Source: Tachypleus tridentatus
Taxonomy: Eukaryota; Arthropoda; Merostomata; Xiphosura; Limulidae
Assembly: GCF_004210375.1 (NCBI RefSeq)
Contig: NW_027467782.1
Span: forward strand, 28,251,276-28,315,275
Direction: 5' to 3'
Length of the DNA: 64,000 nt
The translations under genes were made by a program, and so were the position numbers. Under the pieces are notes generated by a model. It saw only the letters and a program-made list of their open reading frames with translations, was not told the DNA's origin and ran no database searches. Below, piece by piece: positions 1 to 13,220 of this stretch (its first letter is position 1; each line of letters begins with the position of its first letter).

Positions 1-779
1 TTCTAAAGTTTTCAACTTAACAATCCACAGTTTACTTCTTAGGTAAATAGTCTCTCAACCCCCCTTTTCTTTAAAAGCCTTTCACTGTTAAATAATTTGA
101 CCTCTTATCTATTTATGAAGCACTACTTGACAAAAATTTTGTGTCCACTTGTAACTTGTGAATCACTGGACTGATTGTCACCAAATCTGGCCTGTACCTT
201 TAGGGACCTCAAATAGTTAGCATGGGGACCTTATGTCTTTCCTGTACATTTGTTCACTTATGGCTGGCAAACTATTAAACTTTTTGTCACCAAACCTCAC
301 AGGTACCCTTAGGGCAGTTGGATCTGATGTACTATTCTACCCCAAGGGATCCCTATTGTCTTCCATATGCTTTGAATTGATACATTACATCAGCTAGTTT
401 CAAAATGATTCCTAATATCAATATTTTCCAAGCTTAACAAAGTTCCCATGTTTCCTCTTATACCACACTCTCCAATTTCAACTACAACTTTGAACTTATC
501 TATCTTGTTCCTAATATTCCTGATACTAGAATAATAGCAGCTAAGCAAATTGTTGAATTTACTATTTTTATTTTAAACAATGCTTTCAAGGGCCAGGCAC
601 TTAGGATTTGGGCTGTATGGTAGACATTAATATGTAACATTATTCCACAATGAGTTAAAACCATATTTTTAGTGTTTTCAGGTTTAACTAAAATTCCAAA
701 CAGAATTTTAATGAAAAATTCACAAATTACCAGCACTGTTGCAAGTTTTTGACTCTCATAGTACACAGTATTCAACTTA

Positions 780-1740
780 ATTCTTTTTGGTGAATGTCCA
801 CCTTGGAAGATGTATGTATAGTATTGTGTTGTTGACTAACTTTCTCAGCCTATTTTCTAAGATCAAGCATAGTTTGTTGTATTCTTCTCTATTTTTTTCT
901 ATTATTTGTTTTCAGAGTAAACAAAGGCCTTCATCTTGGCATTAGTGGGATAATCCTCATCACCTTGGTCAATGGTACTCTATTGCTTTCAGTGCAGTTG
1001 GACAAATCATTCTGTAGGTTCTAGCTGAAACCCAGTCTTCAGTCAATGAAAGTGCCATGTAGTTGTTTAAAAAGCTTCTTCTTCAATCTCTCTTTCACTT
1101 CTTTGAATGCCCCTGAGTAACATATCAGAGCAAGTATAACTTTTCTCTGGCAGAGAATGTTGCACATCGTTGACAGATGAGAATACTTTTGTATCATCAT
1201 ATATGTTAAAAATGTCATTTCCTATTATGTACATTAGACCTTAAGCATCTCTTTGAAGTAACATGGTGCATAGAATCCTTATTATAGTCATACAGAATGC
1301 AAGCAAATAATTATTCTTGTCAAGAGGTCTGAAACATTCCGTCTATCAAACTTCTTAATTTGGAAGTTTGACATTGCTCTGGATTTGATACCAAAAAAAA
1401 AAACTTTCAAAATGAATAGACATCATTCCTGTGCCCTGTTGAAGTACTACAATAATACCTTGCATTTACACGTGAGTTCGTGGATAATCTGCTTCGTTTT
1501 TTGGTATCATGAAATCCAAGGGATCTTTAGAAATAATGTTAGAATTTTCATCTTTATCACTCCAGAATGGAATAGTATAATCAATCCTTCCTCTTCTTTC
1601 TGCCTTTAATTTTCTCTGCAGCTGTTTCCCACTTTCTTTTGCCATTTTGATCTCCAAGCCTAAACTGTTGCATCCACACTGACATCGAGAACATTTCCTA
1701 CAAGTATCATACGTATGCCCTTTGCACTTACAAGCCATTT
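780..1740 (-). pseudogene. degenerate minus-strand ORF region, unrecognised
   Basis: An open frame of 90 codons (1738-1466) begins MACKCKGHTYDTCRKCSRCQ and continues with CGCNSLGLEIKMAKESGKQL, a basic middle and DPLDFMIPKNEADYPRTHV. The clustered cysteines (CKC, CxxC, CxCxC) look zinc-binding. Further along the same strand other short frames look protein-like across stops (RERLKKKLFKQLHGTFID near 1080; REEYNKLCLILENRLRKLVN near 850). Together they may be the remains of a transposon or host gene. I do not recognise the family. Confidence 0.3.
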
Positions 1741-2559
1741 TCTTCTTTTCCTGTATTAATATTGTTTTATCAATACAAGATCAGTACAATATGTGATTTA
1801 TGGGTGTGACAATTATCTGCTTTTTTGTCCAATCAGGTTTTGTAGGTTTTAGCCAATGAACAAATGATCCAGGATGACTTCAAAAATTAAGTTATGCAAA
1901 ATGCTGGTTGCCTAGTGCATGGAATCACTGTCAAATTTACTAAATTTGTCTTTAATACGTATTTATCTTGTTATACTTCATGTATACAAATTTCACATTG
2001 CCCTAGTTAGCTTATTTGCAACTATACAAAAGGGTCTTGTAGAGTTGAGTCATAGGATGAATAATAGATCAGGTTGGCAGCAGTTCCTGATAGCAGCAAC
2101 ATGTGACTTTGGATATGATAGTAACTGACTGAATATCTTTACAAACATCTTTAGAAGTTCACCAGACATCCTACTAACTAACCTACTTAAGTGAATCTCA
2201 TCTTTAGCATATAATCTCTCCCTTATTATAAAAACTAAGTTGGCCTAAGTATCCACTTCCACTTGACAATCTTTTACTTAAACTTTGGATCTTACTCAAT
2301 AATTTATTTCAGTATCTGGCTTGAAGGAGTATTCCTTAAACCTCAGATGTGTACTTCTATCCTTAAATCTCTTATGGCATTCTTTATACTTTTAAAGCAT
2401 TTCCTCTCTCTTGTCTAATTTTCATTATCATTTTTTCCTACATGCACTACAAAAAGAGGATGTTTCTTGGTACCAACAAGTAAATTATCAACATGCTTCA
2501 TAATGTCTTGTACTTTAGTATCTAGCAAACAAATTCTAAAACATACTCCCTCCACTGAC

Positions 2560-2700
2560 ATTTATAGCAGTTATTGGACCTTTAGGATTTCTTCCTTTGC
2601 CCATCTAAGCATTGGTCTGAATTTTTTACACTTGCTCCAATCTTTTGTAATGCACTCAATTGCCCATAAAGATATTTGTCTTGTAATACTTTCCAGTTAC
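2560..2700. repeat. short dispersed repeat shared with 10855-10985
   Basis: tttccttttgcccatctaag-type sequence: here cttcctttgcccatctaagc, attggtctgaattttttaca, cttgctccaat; at 10.88 kb cctttgtccatctaagtata, ggtctgatttttttctccct, tgctccagt. Two diverged copies of one unclassified repeat, same orientation. Confidence 0.5.
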
Positions 2701-3160
2701 ATCAATGATCCTTCTATTCTGGTACTGTAAATGAGACCCTCATTCAAATAATGTTATCACTTTTTCTTGACAAAGTATTTAGACATGAGTTTATTCACAG
2801 ATGTGTTGCAAGAGTTAAAATCCTTGGGTGCAATCTTTGTGCTACATGGTTGATTTTCGTTCAATAATATTTTAAAACATCTGAAAAGAACCTTTCACTT
2901 TAAGACATGGTTTTCACATATAAATTCCCTATTTACTATTTCCAGAATAGAAGCTAACTGGACTTCCTATATTCCATTATTGTTATCTAGTGTCATTCTC
3001 AAGTGAAGATATATATTTGGTCTGGGAGTTGTTGAAACTCCTTTTGAAACAAGTTTTACCTAATAAGACCTAGATTTCAATTTTTTCAATTGTGTTTTAA
3101 AATTTCTGTTGTGTTCTACCATATTTCTAGTGTTCTACTCTATTTGTGTTTTTTTTCTAT

Positions 3161-3316
3161 AAAACTTGCACACTATTTCTCCGCGACAGTACTGCAGATA
3201 AAACTTGCACACTATTTCTCTGCGACAGTACTGCAGATAAAACTTGCACACTATTTCTCCGCGACAGTACTGCAGATAAAACTTGCACACTATTTCTCTG
3301 TGATAGTATTACAGTT
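3161..3316. repeat. 39-bp minisatellite, 4 copies
   Basis: The unit begins aaaacttgcacactatttct and ends with gcgacagtactgcagat; units start at 3161, 3200, 3239 and 3278. Copies 1-3 are nearly identical apart from a c/t alternation (ccgcgac and ctgcgac); copy 4 degrades at its end. The repeat-coded frames seen here on both strands are not genes. Confidence 0.95.
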
Positions 3317-3468
3317 AGATCTACAGTTCCATGCATATTTTTCACGTAATTTTTACATATTTTAATGTATGTCACTCCACAGTTGTTAAAACCTGTCAGA
3401 ACTGTTTTATGTATTTGACAACAAATAACTATTCTGTGTTATCTCTAAGTTACATGTGTCTACTATTA

Positions 3469-3690
3469 CAGTTGGCAGTGTACAAGGATGTGTTACATAT
3501 TTGACTAGTACAGTTGACAGTGTACAAGGATCTGTGTTACATATTTGACAAGTACAGATGACAGTGTACAATAATTTGTTTTACACGTTTGTACTATTAC
3601 AGTTGACAGTGTGCAATGATCTGTGTTACATATTTGTACTTGTGCAATAGTGTACAATGATCTGTGTTTTGACTTGTACTGTTCACACTC
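3469..3690. repeat. about 44-bp minisatellite, 5 degenerate copies
   Basis: The unit acagttgacagtgtacaagg then atctgtgttacatatttgac recurs at about 3469, 3511, 3555, 3600 and 3645, spacing 42-45 bp. It lies 150 bp after the 39-bp array but the units are unrelated. Confidence 0.85.
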
Positions 3691-3912
3691 ACTATAGATG
3701 TACACGCTTATAGCTGGAATCAAGTGTTGATTAACGTATTTCCTAATGTACAAGAAATGAAGAAAATTACAAACGTTTGTCTGAAATCAGAAATTCTAAA
3801 ATTGTGCTGTCGTTTAGTCAGCCATGTTTTCCATGGTTATTAATTACATGTACTTTATTCTCTCTTCATAGGTCTCAATAGTTAGACTTAAAGCTATCCA
3901 CTCTTTCACATC

Positions 3913-5645
3913 TTGGGAAGTGGATCAATGTTCTTTGCTAAAGATATATCAGGCTATTACTTGATCAAAACTAGAGTATGGATCACTGGTCTATGGCTCT
4001 GCCAGCACCTTGGCCTTCAAGATCATCATCAGGGACTTCAGCTCTGCACCAGGGCTTTCAGCACTTCCCCTGTTCATAGCTTATACGTAGAATCTCATGA
4101 ATCAAAAATTCAGTCCTTACCATAACATTCCACCTGGGATTATGTTTTCTTTCCACAGTGGGCCATGCTTTTGCAAAATAGACAATCAGCCATTGCTTCT
4201 TTTGGCCTTTGTATCCAAGTACAGTTGGATGAATTGGGTCTATCCTTGGGTAACATTTGCTGTATCCACTGGTCAGCTCATCCTACCTTGGCTTATTACA
4301 GTCCCAAGATGTAACCTTTCTTTAAGTCATCTGAGAAAAGCAGACACTCCTGATTGGAAATACTGTATGTTATTTGCAGAACATCTTTCAAACCACCCTT
4401 CCATTCCTATTTATACAGATGGTTCAAATTCAGGTGACTCTGTGGGCTCAGCCATGGTTTGGTGGTTGTGCAGAGAATCCTCTCTACAGTTTCTGTGTTC
4501 ACTGCTGAACTGTATGTCATTTCTCTTGTCCTGTATCACACAGAAGCTAAGCAGTACTCAAATTGTACTATTTATACTGACTCGCTTAGTTCTCTACTGG
4601 TCCTTGAATTGTTTCATCTTAGTTCTTACTGATATTCAAAATCGACTGGCCCATTTCTCTTTAACATCTACTTCTGTCCAGTGTTTTTAGATACTGGGCC
4701 ACATTGGTATTTGCAGGAACGAGCTTGGTGACACTGCAGATAAATCTGTCTGCTCTGGCTCTATCACTGCTGTTTCTGTTCCATACGTGGACTATGGTCC
4801 TGTATTCAAGGCTCAGCTTCATGCCAGTTAGCAGTCGACTTGGAGTGAGCAACGTGAAAACAAGCTTTTCTAAATAAAACGTGCTATTGGACTTTGGCTA
4901 TCTTGCTTTCTTAAGAACCAGAAATGGAAAGAGGAAATTGTCCTAACTAGACTACATATTGGTCACAGTTTCTTAATTCATCGTTTTCTTTTATCTGGGA
5001 CTGATGCACCAATGTATTGTCTGTTACATTAAGCCATATTTTACTGTTTTGGTGTCATTACGACTTAATTATGGCACCATTTTAAACATGTTTTGTCCCA
5101 AGGTTTATTTGTTAGATATTGTTATTGGCGATGGTGACATTGTCCACCTTTGAAATGTTTTTAGTTGTTTAAAGTCTATTAATCTTTTTAATGCTATTAA
5201 AGTTTTTTTTTACTTTATATATTAGACATTTTTTTGATGTGATTCACTTTTAAGAATCAAAGTACATCTAGTTCGATCTAAAATTAGAAAATGGCCATAA
5301 CATCCAATAACTTGAAACCAGGAATGGAAAGGCCAACTTCAGGTGACTAATGCTACTTTTTAACTACCTGTTGGTCATTCTGGCAAGTTATGATAATTAT
5401 AATTATGCTATAAAAAGTCCTTCACAACTTGTATTACTGTAGTTTTCTTCTTACTGCTGTAGACTAGATGTAAAAGTTGGATTTAATGCTATTTGTGTTT
5501 TTAATTCAAAAATGTAACTTTGTTTTGTTTTATTTTAATTTCCTTTAATGAATTTTAATAATTTTACTTTACTTTTAACTTTTAACCAGATGTTTGGTGC
5601 ACATAGCCTGGTTGCTAGAACACCATATCAACCAGCCATCCATGT
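3913..5645 (+). mobile_element. I/Jockey-type LINE 3' half: RT end, RNase H, 3' UTR
   Basis: A 5'-truncated, frameshifted non-LTR retrotransposon. About 4017-4100 encodes the end of the reverse transcriptase (HHQGLQLCTRAFSTSPVHSL YVES pattern, as in I/Jockey-type LINEs). About 4405-4770 encodes RNase H, with the catalytic pattern YTDGS, TAELYV, YTDSLSS and WILGHIG-x5-LGDTADKS spread over more than one frame, so all acidic residues are visible but the frame is broken. Then come VPYVDYGPVFKAQLHA and TRLHIGHSFLIHRFL, the usual C-terminal tail. 5080-5645 is an AT-rich 3' UTR also found at 53.9-54.5 kb. Not functional. Confidence 0.8.
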
Positions 5646-5965
5646 AATTGTTTCCATGTCTAGTTGCATGGAAATGTTACATTATATTTGGGGGTATCAT
5701 CATATCATCAGATATTATTCTTTTATCTTAGTAACAGTGAATTAGAAGTATGTTTTTTTATTATGCTGCTTTCAGCTGTGTTTTCTTTTTTCATGCTAAA
5801 AATGTTTAAATGGTTTAGAAAGATATTTAACATGATTCTCTATCTCAGTTGTGTTTTTCTTTTGTTTACTTTTTTATATATATATACTAGTTTTTCTGTA
5901 TTTGTCAGACACTGAAATGTAGTTTGTTAAGATTTTAGGGAGTATATGTTTGTCTTTTCTTCCAG

Positions 5966-6105
5966 ACTACACATGTTGACAGATATGGAGAAAGCAGTCT
6001 AAGTTTTTACAGGTCTCTGCCCTTCATTTCAAGGAAGCTACTCCTCAGTCAGTAGATTGAACTCCACTCTTAGAAGAGTGGAGAGGAAGAAGAAAATTGG
6101 TTCAA
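5966..6105 (+). pseudogene. ATR: ATR-like exon 1 of 7 in window (frameshift and stop)
   Basis: The acceptor is a pyrimidine-rich tract ending ccag at 5962-5965; the donor is gtatgt at 6106. The first half reads LHMLTDMEKAV in the frame starting at 5967, matching LHMLCELEHSI of vertebrate ATR, then meets TAA at 6000-6002. The second half is readable only in the next frame, ending LLEEWRGRRKLVQ, whose W aligns with the W of ATR's NWVARLEMTQ at exact spacing into the next exon. That second frame also has TGA at 6058-6060. So one single-base shift plus one stop. Confidence 0.65.
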
Positions 6106-6893
6106 GTATGTGTTTCAGGTTTTACTTTTATTGCAAATAGAATATATAAAACTGCAGTCTCAAAAGCTAGGAATGATTTTTTTATCTAATGATATTGATA
6201 ATTTAACTTATAGTTTGTATACATTACTGATTATTTCTTTAAAGCTTTAAAGATACCAAATGAGATGTGAAGAGAAAAATAGAAAGCACTTATCATTCTT
6301 GTTTTAAAAAAAAAGTGTCTCATTATATATTGGGAGCAACTACTCTAATGATAAGAACTTCAACATTTATATCTTTGATATTGTACATTTTTTAGGTACG
6401 AGAACACATTTCTGAGTTTAAAAACATAAATTGTTTAAAGCAGATTATACAATATAAATAATAAAGAATCATTTAATGATCATATACACAAACGTTTTAA
6501 AATAATTAGTATACTAATAATCAAAGTCTACATTAAAACAAAGATTAAAATTTTATTAATCTAACCTTGAACAGGCACTTATAGTTCTGTTTGTCTCTCT
6601 AGAAATAATTAAAAGTAATATAGAAATGAAATTTACTGAAATACCATGACCCAAACTTAAAGATATACCATTTTAATTATAACAACTGTTTCATTGGTTT
6701 TCATATAATATTTGTCTATTTTACTTAATTCTTTATTTTAAGGGCTAAAATTTAGATGAATTATATTTTATGATTATAAATGTTTGTTAATTGTATTTAA
6801 CTTCGCTTTAAACAGTACTTAGTAGAGGAGATTTTGAATTAGAAATAATATTTTGTATTCATGAGTGTTTTTTTTTACTTCTTTGTTTTACAG

Positions 6894-7036
6894 TCCTCAC
6901 TTCGTTATCAGGAACCTCTTCTTAATCTGTACCGGGTTCTCCTTACAATAGCCAAGAACCACATTCCTGAGCAGACCAAAAAGATTGATTACGAAATCGT
7001 AACTTGCTGGTTACAAAGTGCAAAACTTGCCAGAAA
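6894..7036 (+). pseudogene. ATR: ATR-like exon 2 of 7 (FAT domain, undamaged)
   Basis: Acceptor tttacag ends at 6893; donor gtaggt begins at 7037. The 143-nt exon starts in phase 0 and ends with two bases of a lysine codon. It encodes SSLRYQEPLLNLYRVLLTIA and CWLQSAKLARK, aligning without gaps to SYRAKEPILALRRALLSL and CWLQSARVARK of vertebrate ATR. No stop or frameshift is seen. Confidence 0.85.
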
Positions 7037-9204
7037 GTAGGTTTTATTACACTGCAAATAAATTCTTGTAATCAGCTCATCTGTACTGTTCCTTTAACTT
7101 TTCAGTCAATTATTAATCTGATCTATTCTTTCATTAATATCATATAGTAACATACATTTCTCTGAAATGTGTATGGAGTATTTCAGAGGCATCAGACCTG
7201 AAGGTGTTGTAACATCCCCACTTTTACATATTTTACATGCATAGCAACTGTAAATTATATCAATTTTCTGGTGAGGGCATGCCCTAAATCTTTACAGGCT
7301 TAACTGACTTTGACAGCAGGGGGAAACACTTTTAGCAGCTTCTTATACTTTAAATTCCTCGTTGTAAATTTTGCGTGTCTAGTCAAGCACTCCACCTATT
7401 TCTCTCCTTCCTGCACCACTAATACTGAAGATATCACATTGAAAAGTTCCTAAACCTGTCAGTGCATGCATGTAGAAGTTATTACTCATTTCTAATTCTT
7501 TGTAAGACATTATTGAGCTTTTATGTACATTCTCACAGAGAGAATATTATATAATGTGTTTATGGGGTATCATTTTCTTCTAACACTTTGTTCACATTAA
7601 CAGAATCATTAATGTTTATTAAATTATTTTAATTTATAATCACAGTAAAGTTATATATTAGTCTCACAATTTATACAAGTAGCACACCTTGGTTGTAAGC
7701 TTCTGATGAAAATTTAAACTAAATGCAGTTTTAAAAAAAACAAATTCGTAATCCAGTTTACTGAGTTAAGTTGGGGGGAGTATTTCTCATCAAAATCTGA
7801 CTTTTTGATTCTGTTGTTAGTGTCACATAGTAAAATGTTAAAGAAATAATTTATGATCCATGATGGTGAGAAAAACCTGCTACATAGAGTTTTTCTCTGC
7901 CCATACCAGCCGTTTTTACATATATATTTTAATTATGCATTGTCACTTTAGCCTAAAATTATGTCAAGTTAAAAGACATGTATTATTTGTAACCCAGTTA
8001 TAAGTTTGAAAGAAAACTTCATATTTAAAATGATTCTATCTTCATAGATAAGGTCCATAACAAAAGAGGACATTACAAACCAAATCATACTGTTTCAAAA
8101 ATAATTTTGTTCACCATCTGGCATTGCTTTTATTTCTCTTTTTTGTCAACAGTATGATAATGGAGATTTAAATGTGTGCCATTACTCAGAATATTGTAAG
8201 AACCATTGAACTTTGTCTAGAATAGATTATTTATGAAGTAGCTTAATTTTTAGGGATAAGCTTGATACCAGAGTAGCAAAATGTCCAAAATCGTGAGGGT
8301 ACAGACCTCAAAGTTTACAGAAATATGGAGGCTTACTGATGGATGTAATGAAACTAAAGCTTGTTTCAGTTGATCTGATAGATATTTGATTATGTTCTTC
8401 TATCTCACATTTTCTGTACATAAGTGAATAAATACAACATACATGTTTCAGGGGACTGTAAGTCTGGCATAAGAGGTGATGAGGATAACATTTTGTGTGT
8501 GTGGATTGATATGGTTCTTGTGCAGAACTGGGTTTGAATATGAAAATGATATTGTATTGATAATTTGACAATTACCCCACTAGCAGTTTTCTGAACCTTA
8601 AGGTAGAATTATTCTGTGGCATGGTGGGCTTTTATAATAGATTACTTTTACCAGTTACTGTGTATCTCTTATATTTCTGAATTCTAGTGTTTTTTAGTCT
8701 TGATGTTTCTACAGGATATTGGAATCCACAGAAGATGCTGTATATGATCTCTCTCTGTTAGGTGATTTGATACAAATTAATTACAGTTGTTTTTGGCTTC
8801 TAAATGCTTTTCTGACTTAATATTGTGTACATATCCTGTATATGTGTTTTTAGAGAAATCTCTGACATATAGTTTTCTTCTTAGAGTAATGCTAAAATAA
8901 TAGGACTTGAACCCCATATAACAAAAGGTAATACGAATAAATGTATACATCTGGTTACTACTGATATCATACATAATCTACCTAGGATATCAATCAATCT
9001 AAACTTGTATACCCCTATTGAAAATATTCAAACACAGAGAATGAGTCAATGATTTTGTTGGAGTGCTGCAGCTCATGTTGCCACATAGTTGTGCTCTGTC
9101 TAACGATTGTACATCTTGACAATATTCTGACAGCACAGTCTCCATTACAGAAGGCTCTTTCATGCAACTGTCATGTAGAAATTACATCTGAAACTTGATA
9201 ATTA

Positions 9205-9440
9205 GGCTTTTCAGCTCGTAATCTACAGATTACAGGATTGAACCTCATTACTGAACATGTTTACCCTCTCAGCTGTGGGAACATTATATATTGTGACAGT
9301 CTGTCCCACTATTCAGTCTGACAAAGGTTAGTGGTGGATGGTATTGGCTAATTGCTTTCTATATAATTCATCACTCAAAATTAGAGAAGGCTAGTGCAGA
9401 TGGCTCTTGTGTAGCTTTGCATAAACATTCAACAACGAGT
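9205..9440 (+). repeat. SINE family 1, diverged, in ATR-like intron
   Basis: Plus orientation: agctcgtaatctacagatta (tRNA-like part), ctgtcccactattcagtctg, tagtggtggatggtattggc, aaggctagtgcagatggctc and tagctttgcataaacattc follow the family order with many substitutions. Confidence 0.55.
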
Positions 9441-10014
9441 CTCAGGACACCATGCTTTCTATAATTGATTTAATTTATGGGGACATTAGATTCTCAGTGC
9501 TTGTTTTGGAAGTTTGTTAGCACAGGAATCTGTAAGTGCTGTATCTAGGTTTGTTTTTTTTTATGATAATAAATGCTCTTTGTTTTAACTCGTATATTTT
9601 TATAGCCACTTCAATTTCTTGACATGCTTGAAGCTTTCATGTGTTCATCAACTATCTTGTGCATATTATAGCTTGTATTCAAGTTCACTGCTAAAGTCCA
9701 GAACTGGTACTAGATTTGAATCATTAGAATAAATATTATATTTGATAGTAATTCATCTGATAACTGTAGAATTAGTACCATACACTAAGTGTAGAATTTA
9801 TTTAAGAATGAGTTGTAATTAAATTATATCATTAGATTTAACTGTTATTAAAAACTAAGAAGTATCTGTGTAATAATTAATTGCATAATTATATTAATTA
9901 TGTAATAATTAATTGCACTATTATATTGCATACATTATGATTAGAATCCATTAACTGTACAATGAATCATGTCCATTAATTTTCAGAATAGTATTTTCAA
10001 CCTGTGTTTTTTAG

Positions 10015-10114
10015 AAGTGGTCATCAACAGAGGGCTTATAGTTGTCTGCTAGAAGCTTCAGTATTAAACATGCCTGAGACATTTGTGGAAAAATCTAAGT
10101 GACACTGGAATAAA
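10015..10114 (+). pseudogene. ATR: ATR-like exon 3 of 7 (TGA at a conserved Trp)
   Basis: Acceptor ttttttag ends at 10014 and donor gtaaat begins at 10115. One base completes the split lysine, then the reading is SGHQQRAYSCLLEASVLN and VEKSK, TGA, HWNK. Vertebrate ATR has AGHHQTAYNALLNAGES and VERAKWLWSKG, so the TGA at 10100-10102 sits exactly where a conserved tryptophan (TGG) is expected. The exon otherwise keeps phase (100 nt, ending in phase 0). Confidence 0.8.
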
Positions 10115-11512
10115 GTAAATATAAATCTCAGTGGTAATATTTTTTGTAATTATTAAAGCAGATACTGTTCTTAGTTGTTTGTAAAACTTTTGATGAAATT
10201 ATTTAAAGTACCTCTTTTAATATTTTGAAATGCCAAAATTGTGAAATTGGAAGCTCCAGGATTTTGCTGTGATTTAAAATTTTTGAACTATTATGTTATA
10301 ATGTAGTAAATTTGAAAATTATTAATTTATAAATGTCACTTTTTTAAACTTTGAAACTGTTAAATTATGAACATTGTATGTTCTAAATGTATACATTTGG
10401 AAGTACAAGATTCTGGAACTTAAAAGCATTAAGAATTTAACCTTGGAAGTGAAAAATGTTTATATTTGAGGCAGTAAAAAATGTTCTCTCATCAAACACC
10501 ATAACATTTGGTATTTCTAAACTGTAATATTTACTTTGAATCTGAGTTTTTGTGAAGATTATAATGATGAATTTGTAATTAACAAAAATGTTACAGCAGT
10601 CTATTTATTTTGGCACTTTACTGGCAAATTTTAGTGTTTAGTTATAACAGTTTTCTGTCGACTTGCATTTTTTGAACTAATAGTAAATAAATAAATTTTA
10701 TTTATGCATATGATTGTTATCTCAAATTAGAACCACATCAGTGCAGTATTAGTATCTTATACCTCTTAAAAAAGAAACAATTAGTTCAATGGTGAGTTGC
10801 ATTACATCAAAAATAAAATTTCCAAAATATATTTATATCTTCTTACCTTACAGTTATTATTCAGCTGCTATGGTTTCTTTTCCTTTGTCCATCTAAGTAT
10901 AGGTCTGATTTTTTTCTCCCTTGCTCCAGTGTTTTATTTCACCTTTAAATCTATCTCATTACACTTTTCACCTACATCAATGTGACCTCTGTTTTAAAAC
11001 TGTATATAAGCATTTCTTAACAGGTGCATGTAGTACAGTTGTTGAAGATATTTTATGCATTTTTTCAGGTTATATATTTGACTTTCATGAAGTAAAAAAA
11101 AAAATTGTTTGGTATGTACGTTTACAGCTTGAATTCATGAATTAATGTATCCAGCATGGAAACAAATTAGGCCTCTCCTATCTCACCTCTGATATATAAC
11201 ATTGCTCCCAAATTGGGAAAGGAGTCGCTCTTAGTTGAGGCTGTCCATGACCTTATCTGTAGTAAGGTGGAAACATAGGTTTGATGTGGTGGTCTCCAGG
11301 GGACTGTGATGCTGAACTTTTAGGTGATCCTGGACATTCTGGAGAGAATTTAGATTTGCTTTTTCTTGTGCCTTCCTTTCATCTGTTTGCTTCTAATGAG
11401 GCTAATTTTGATCACCTTTTACCAACTTCTTTTCTTTACTTAGTTCATTCAGTGTGTCATGTTTTTTGACATTACTTGGTGGGTTTTCCTTGGGGGTGGA
11501 AAGGTCTGAAGG

Positions 11513-11650
11513 TGAGTACTTAGTCCTCCCTCCATTCCCTAATACTGAGGCTCATATAGAGATGTTTACTGCTCAGTTTGGTGAGTACTTAGTCCTCCTT
11601 CCATTCCCTGATACTGAGGCTCATATAAGAGATGTTTATTGCTCAGTTTT
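11513..11650. repeat. about 69-bp direct duplication
   Basis: ggtgagtacttagtcctccc then tccattccctaatactgagg and catatagagatgtttactgc occurs twice in tandem (11511 and 11580), differing by a few bases. It lies in retroelement-like debris. Confidence 0.85.
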
Positions 11651-12777
11651 GTGAAGGGACAGCTATGTCTTGTCTGCCATGTTTGTCAGAACAGCATGTT
11701 TAACTCATTATCATGAGGTAGATACACGTTTAGACTCTCAGAGAATAGATCAGCTCCTGAAAATGTGAAGTTCCATAAAGAAGTTTATGCTTAATCTGAA
11801 TATATCACAGTTTTGTAGGATTTGTTTGACCTTAACTAACACTGTAATATTTACTGTATGGACACTTTTTTTTTGTCCTCATTTCAGTTGTCGACTTCAA
11901 CACTTTCCTGAATTTTGTGGGTGGTATTTCATTGAAACATATTAGAAGGCATTTGTCTACTTACTGACAACCTCCATGTGTTATATGAGTCCTTTTCTCA
12001 AACTCTTGATTTTGCAGGCATTCCAGACCCTTCATATTCAAGGGCTTATGTCACCCATCTGCATTCGTCTTAGTTGTTGGTTGCTTGACTTTCCTCAGCT
12101 CTTACAGGAGGTCTAGTTCCAATGTTGTCCTGACCCTAACAACAACCCCTTGTTTCATCATTACTTACAATATTTTATGCCCTTATCTACAGGGTTCCAT
12201 GTTCAATTGATTGGAGTATTGCCAGCAGTGTAAATGACTACTGTATTCCTTTGTGTCCTGTGGGGACTCATCTACATTAATTTTTGTACATGTAGAAAAC
12301 CTTTACCACAGATCCATGGGTACTACAGGCCCTTGCATCAGAATTGATCATTCATTTCTCATATCCACTACCATTTTTCATCATCTTATAGTATTTCACT
12401 TCCTGCAAGTCCTCAAATGTTTTAACTTCATTCCATCCATGGTTATCAGAGATGTGTTGGTCATTGGAGTGATTGAGAGAGTTGTTTCAGTTCTTACTAA
12501 GGTTTATTTCTGTATATTTGTTGTGCCCATATTGTAATCAGTCTTTTCATTTAAATCAATTCCTAAATCTTCCACAGTTCACGGTGGAGTCATTCCTGAT
12601 TCTATATTGGTGTTTTTTTGTTGGGAATGTTGTTGACCATGTTTAATGTTGCTAATGCCTATCTACACATTTCCATGGTGAAGTCATCCTGCTACTATCT
12701 ATGTTTTGTGCACAAGGGTTTGGTGCTGCAGGTCATCTCTCTGCCATTTAAACTCACACTGGTTCCATATGTTTACA

Positions 12778-13220
12778 GTTTATAGTTCATGTTATTTTCT
12801 TTACCCTATCTCAAAATGGAATCAGTCAATATTAGCTATCTCATAAGCACCAGAAAAAAACAACCAAAAAAGCACCCATCTTTTCTTTCCAGAATGACTT
12901 CAAATTGTAACATAAACCTACATTCTTTTATCCCAAGAAGTTTTAAGCTCATAGCAGAATAAATCTACTTATAATTAAACCATTATCCCACCATTATAAG
13001 ATGTTAATCACCTGGGAAACATGCAGCTCACGTTACATTAATAAATTAAATTTACTCGTGAGTTGCTTGCTCATGAAAAAATATTATTATTACTTATTTT
13101 GCCTAAACTAAACTAAAAGGATACTTATTTTTACACTTTAGTTACTTTTATAAATATACATAAAAATAAGAAATAAAATGATTAACCATTTTCATTTTTT
13201 TCTTGCTATTGACTATTAAA
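12778..13220 (-). repeat. dispersed repeat family R, inverted copy
   Basis: Reverse complement of 17836-18215: shared blocks include atagttcatgttattttctt, taccctatctcaaaatg, cccatcttttctttc, cacctgggaaacatgcagct, catgaaaaaatatt and tttcttgctattgactatta. The identity looks high over about 400 bp. Both copies are in introns of the ATR-like gene, about 4.6 kb apart, in opposite orientation. Confidence 0.8.

Noticed and set aside
3090-3375. Repetitive ORFs on both strands
   Set aside because: The 39-bp unit is divisible by three and lacks stops, so frames stay open through the array; this is repeat, not gene.
6058-10102. The two TGA codons in the ATR-like exons as selenocysteine or stop-codon reassignment
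   Set aside because: ATR is not a selenoprotein, one TGA sits at a Trp position, and a frameshift is also present. Other ORFs here end normally at TGA, TAA and TAG.
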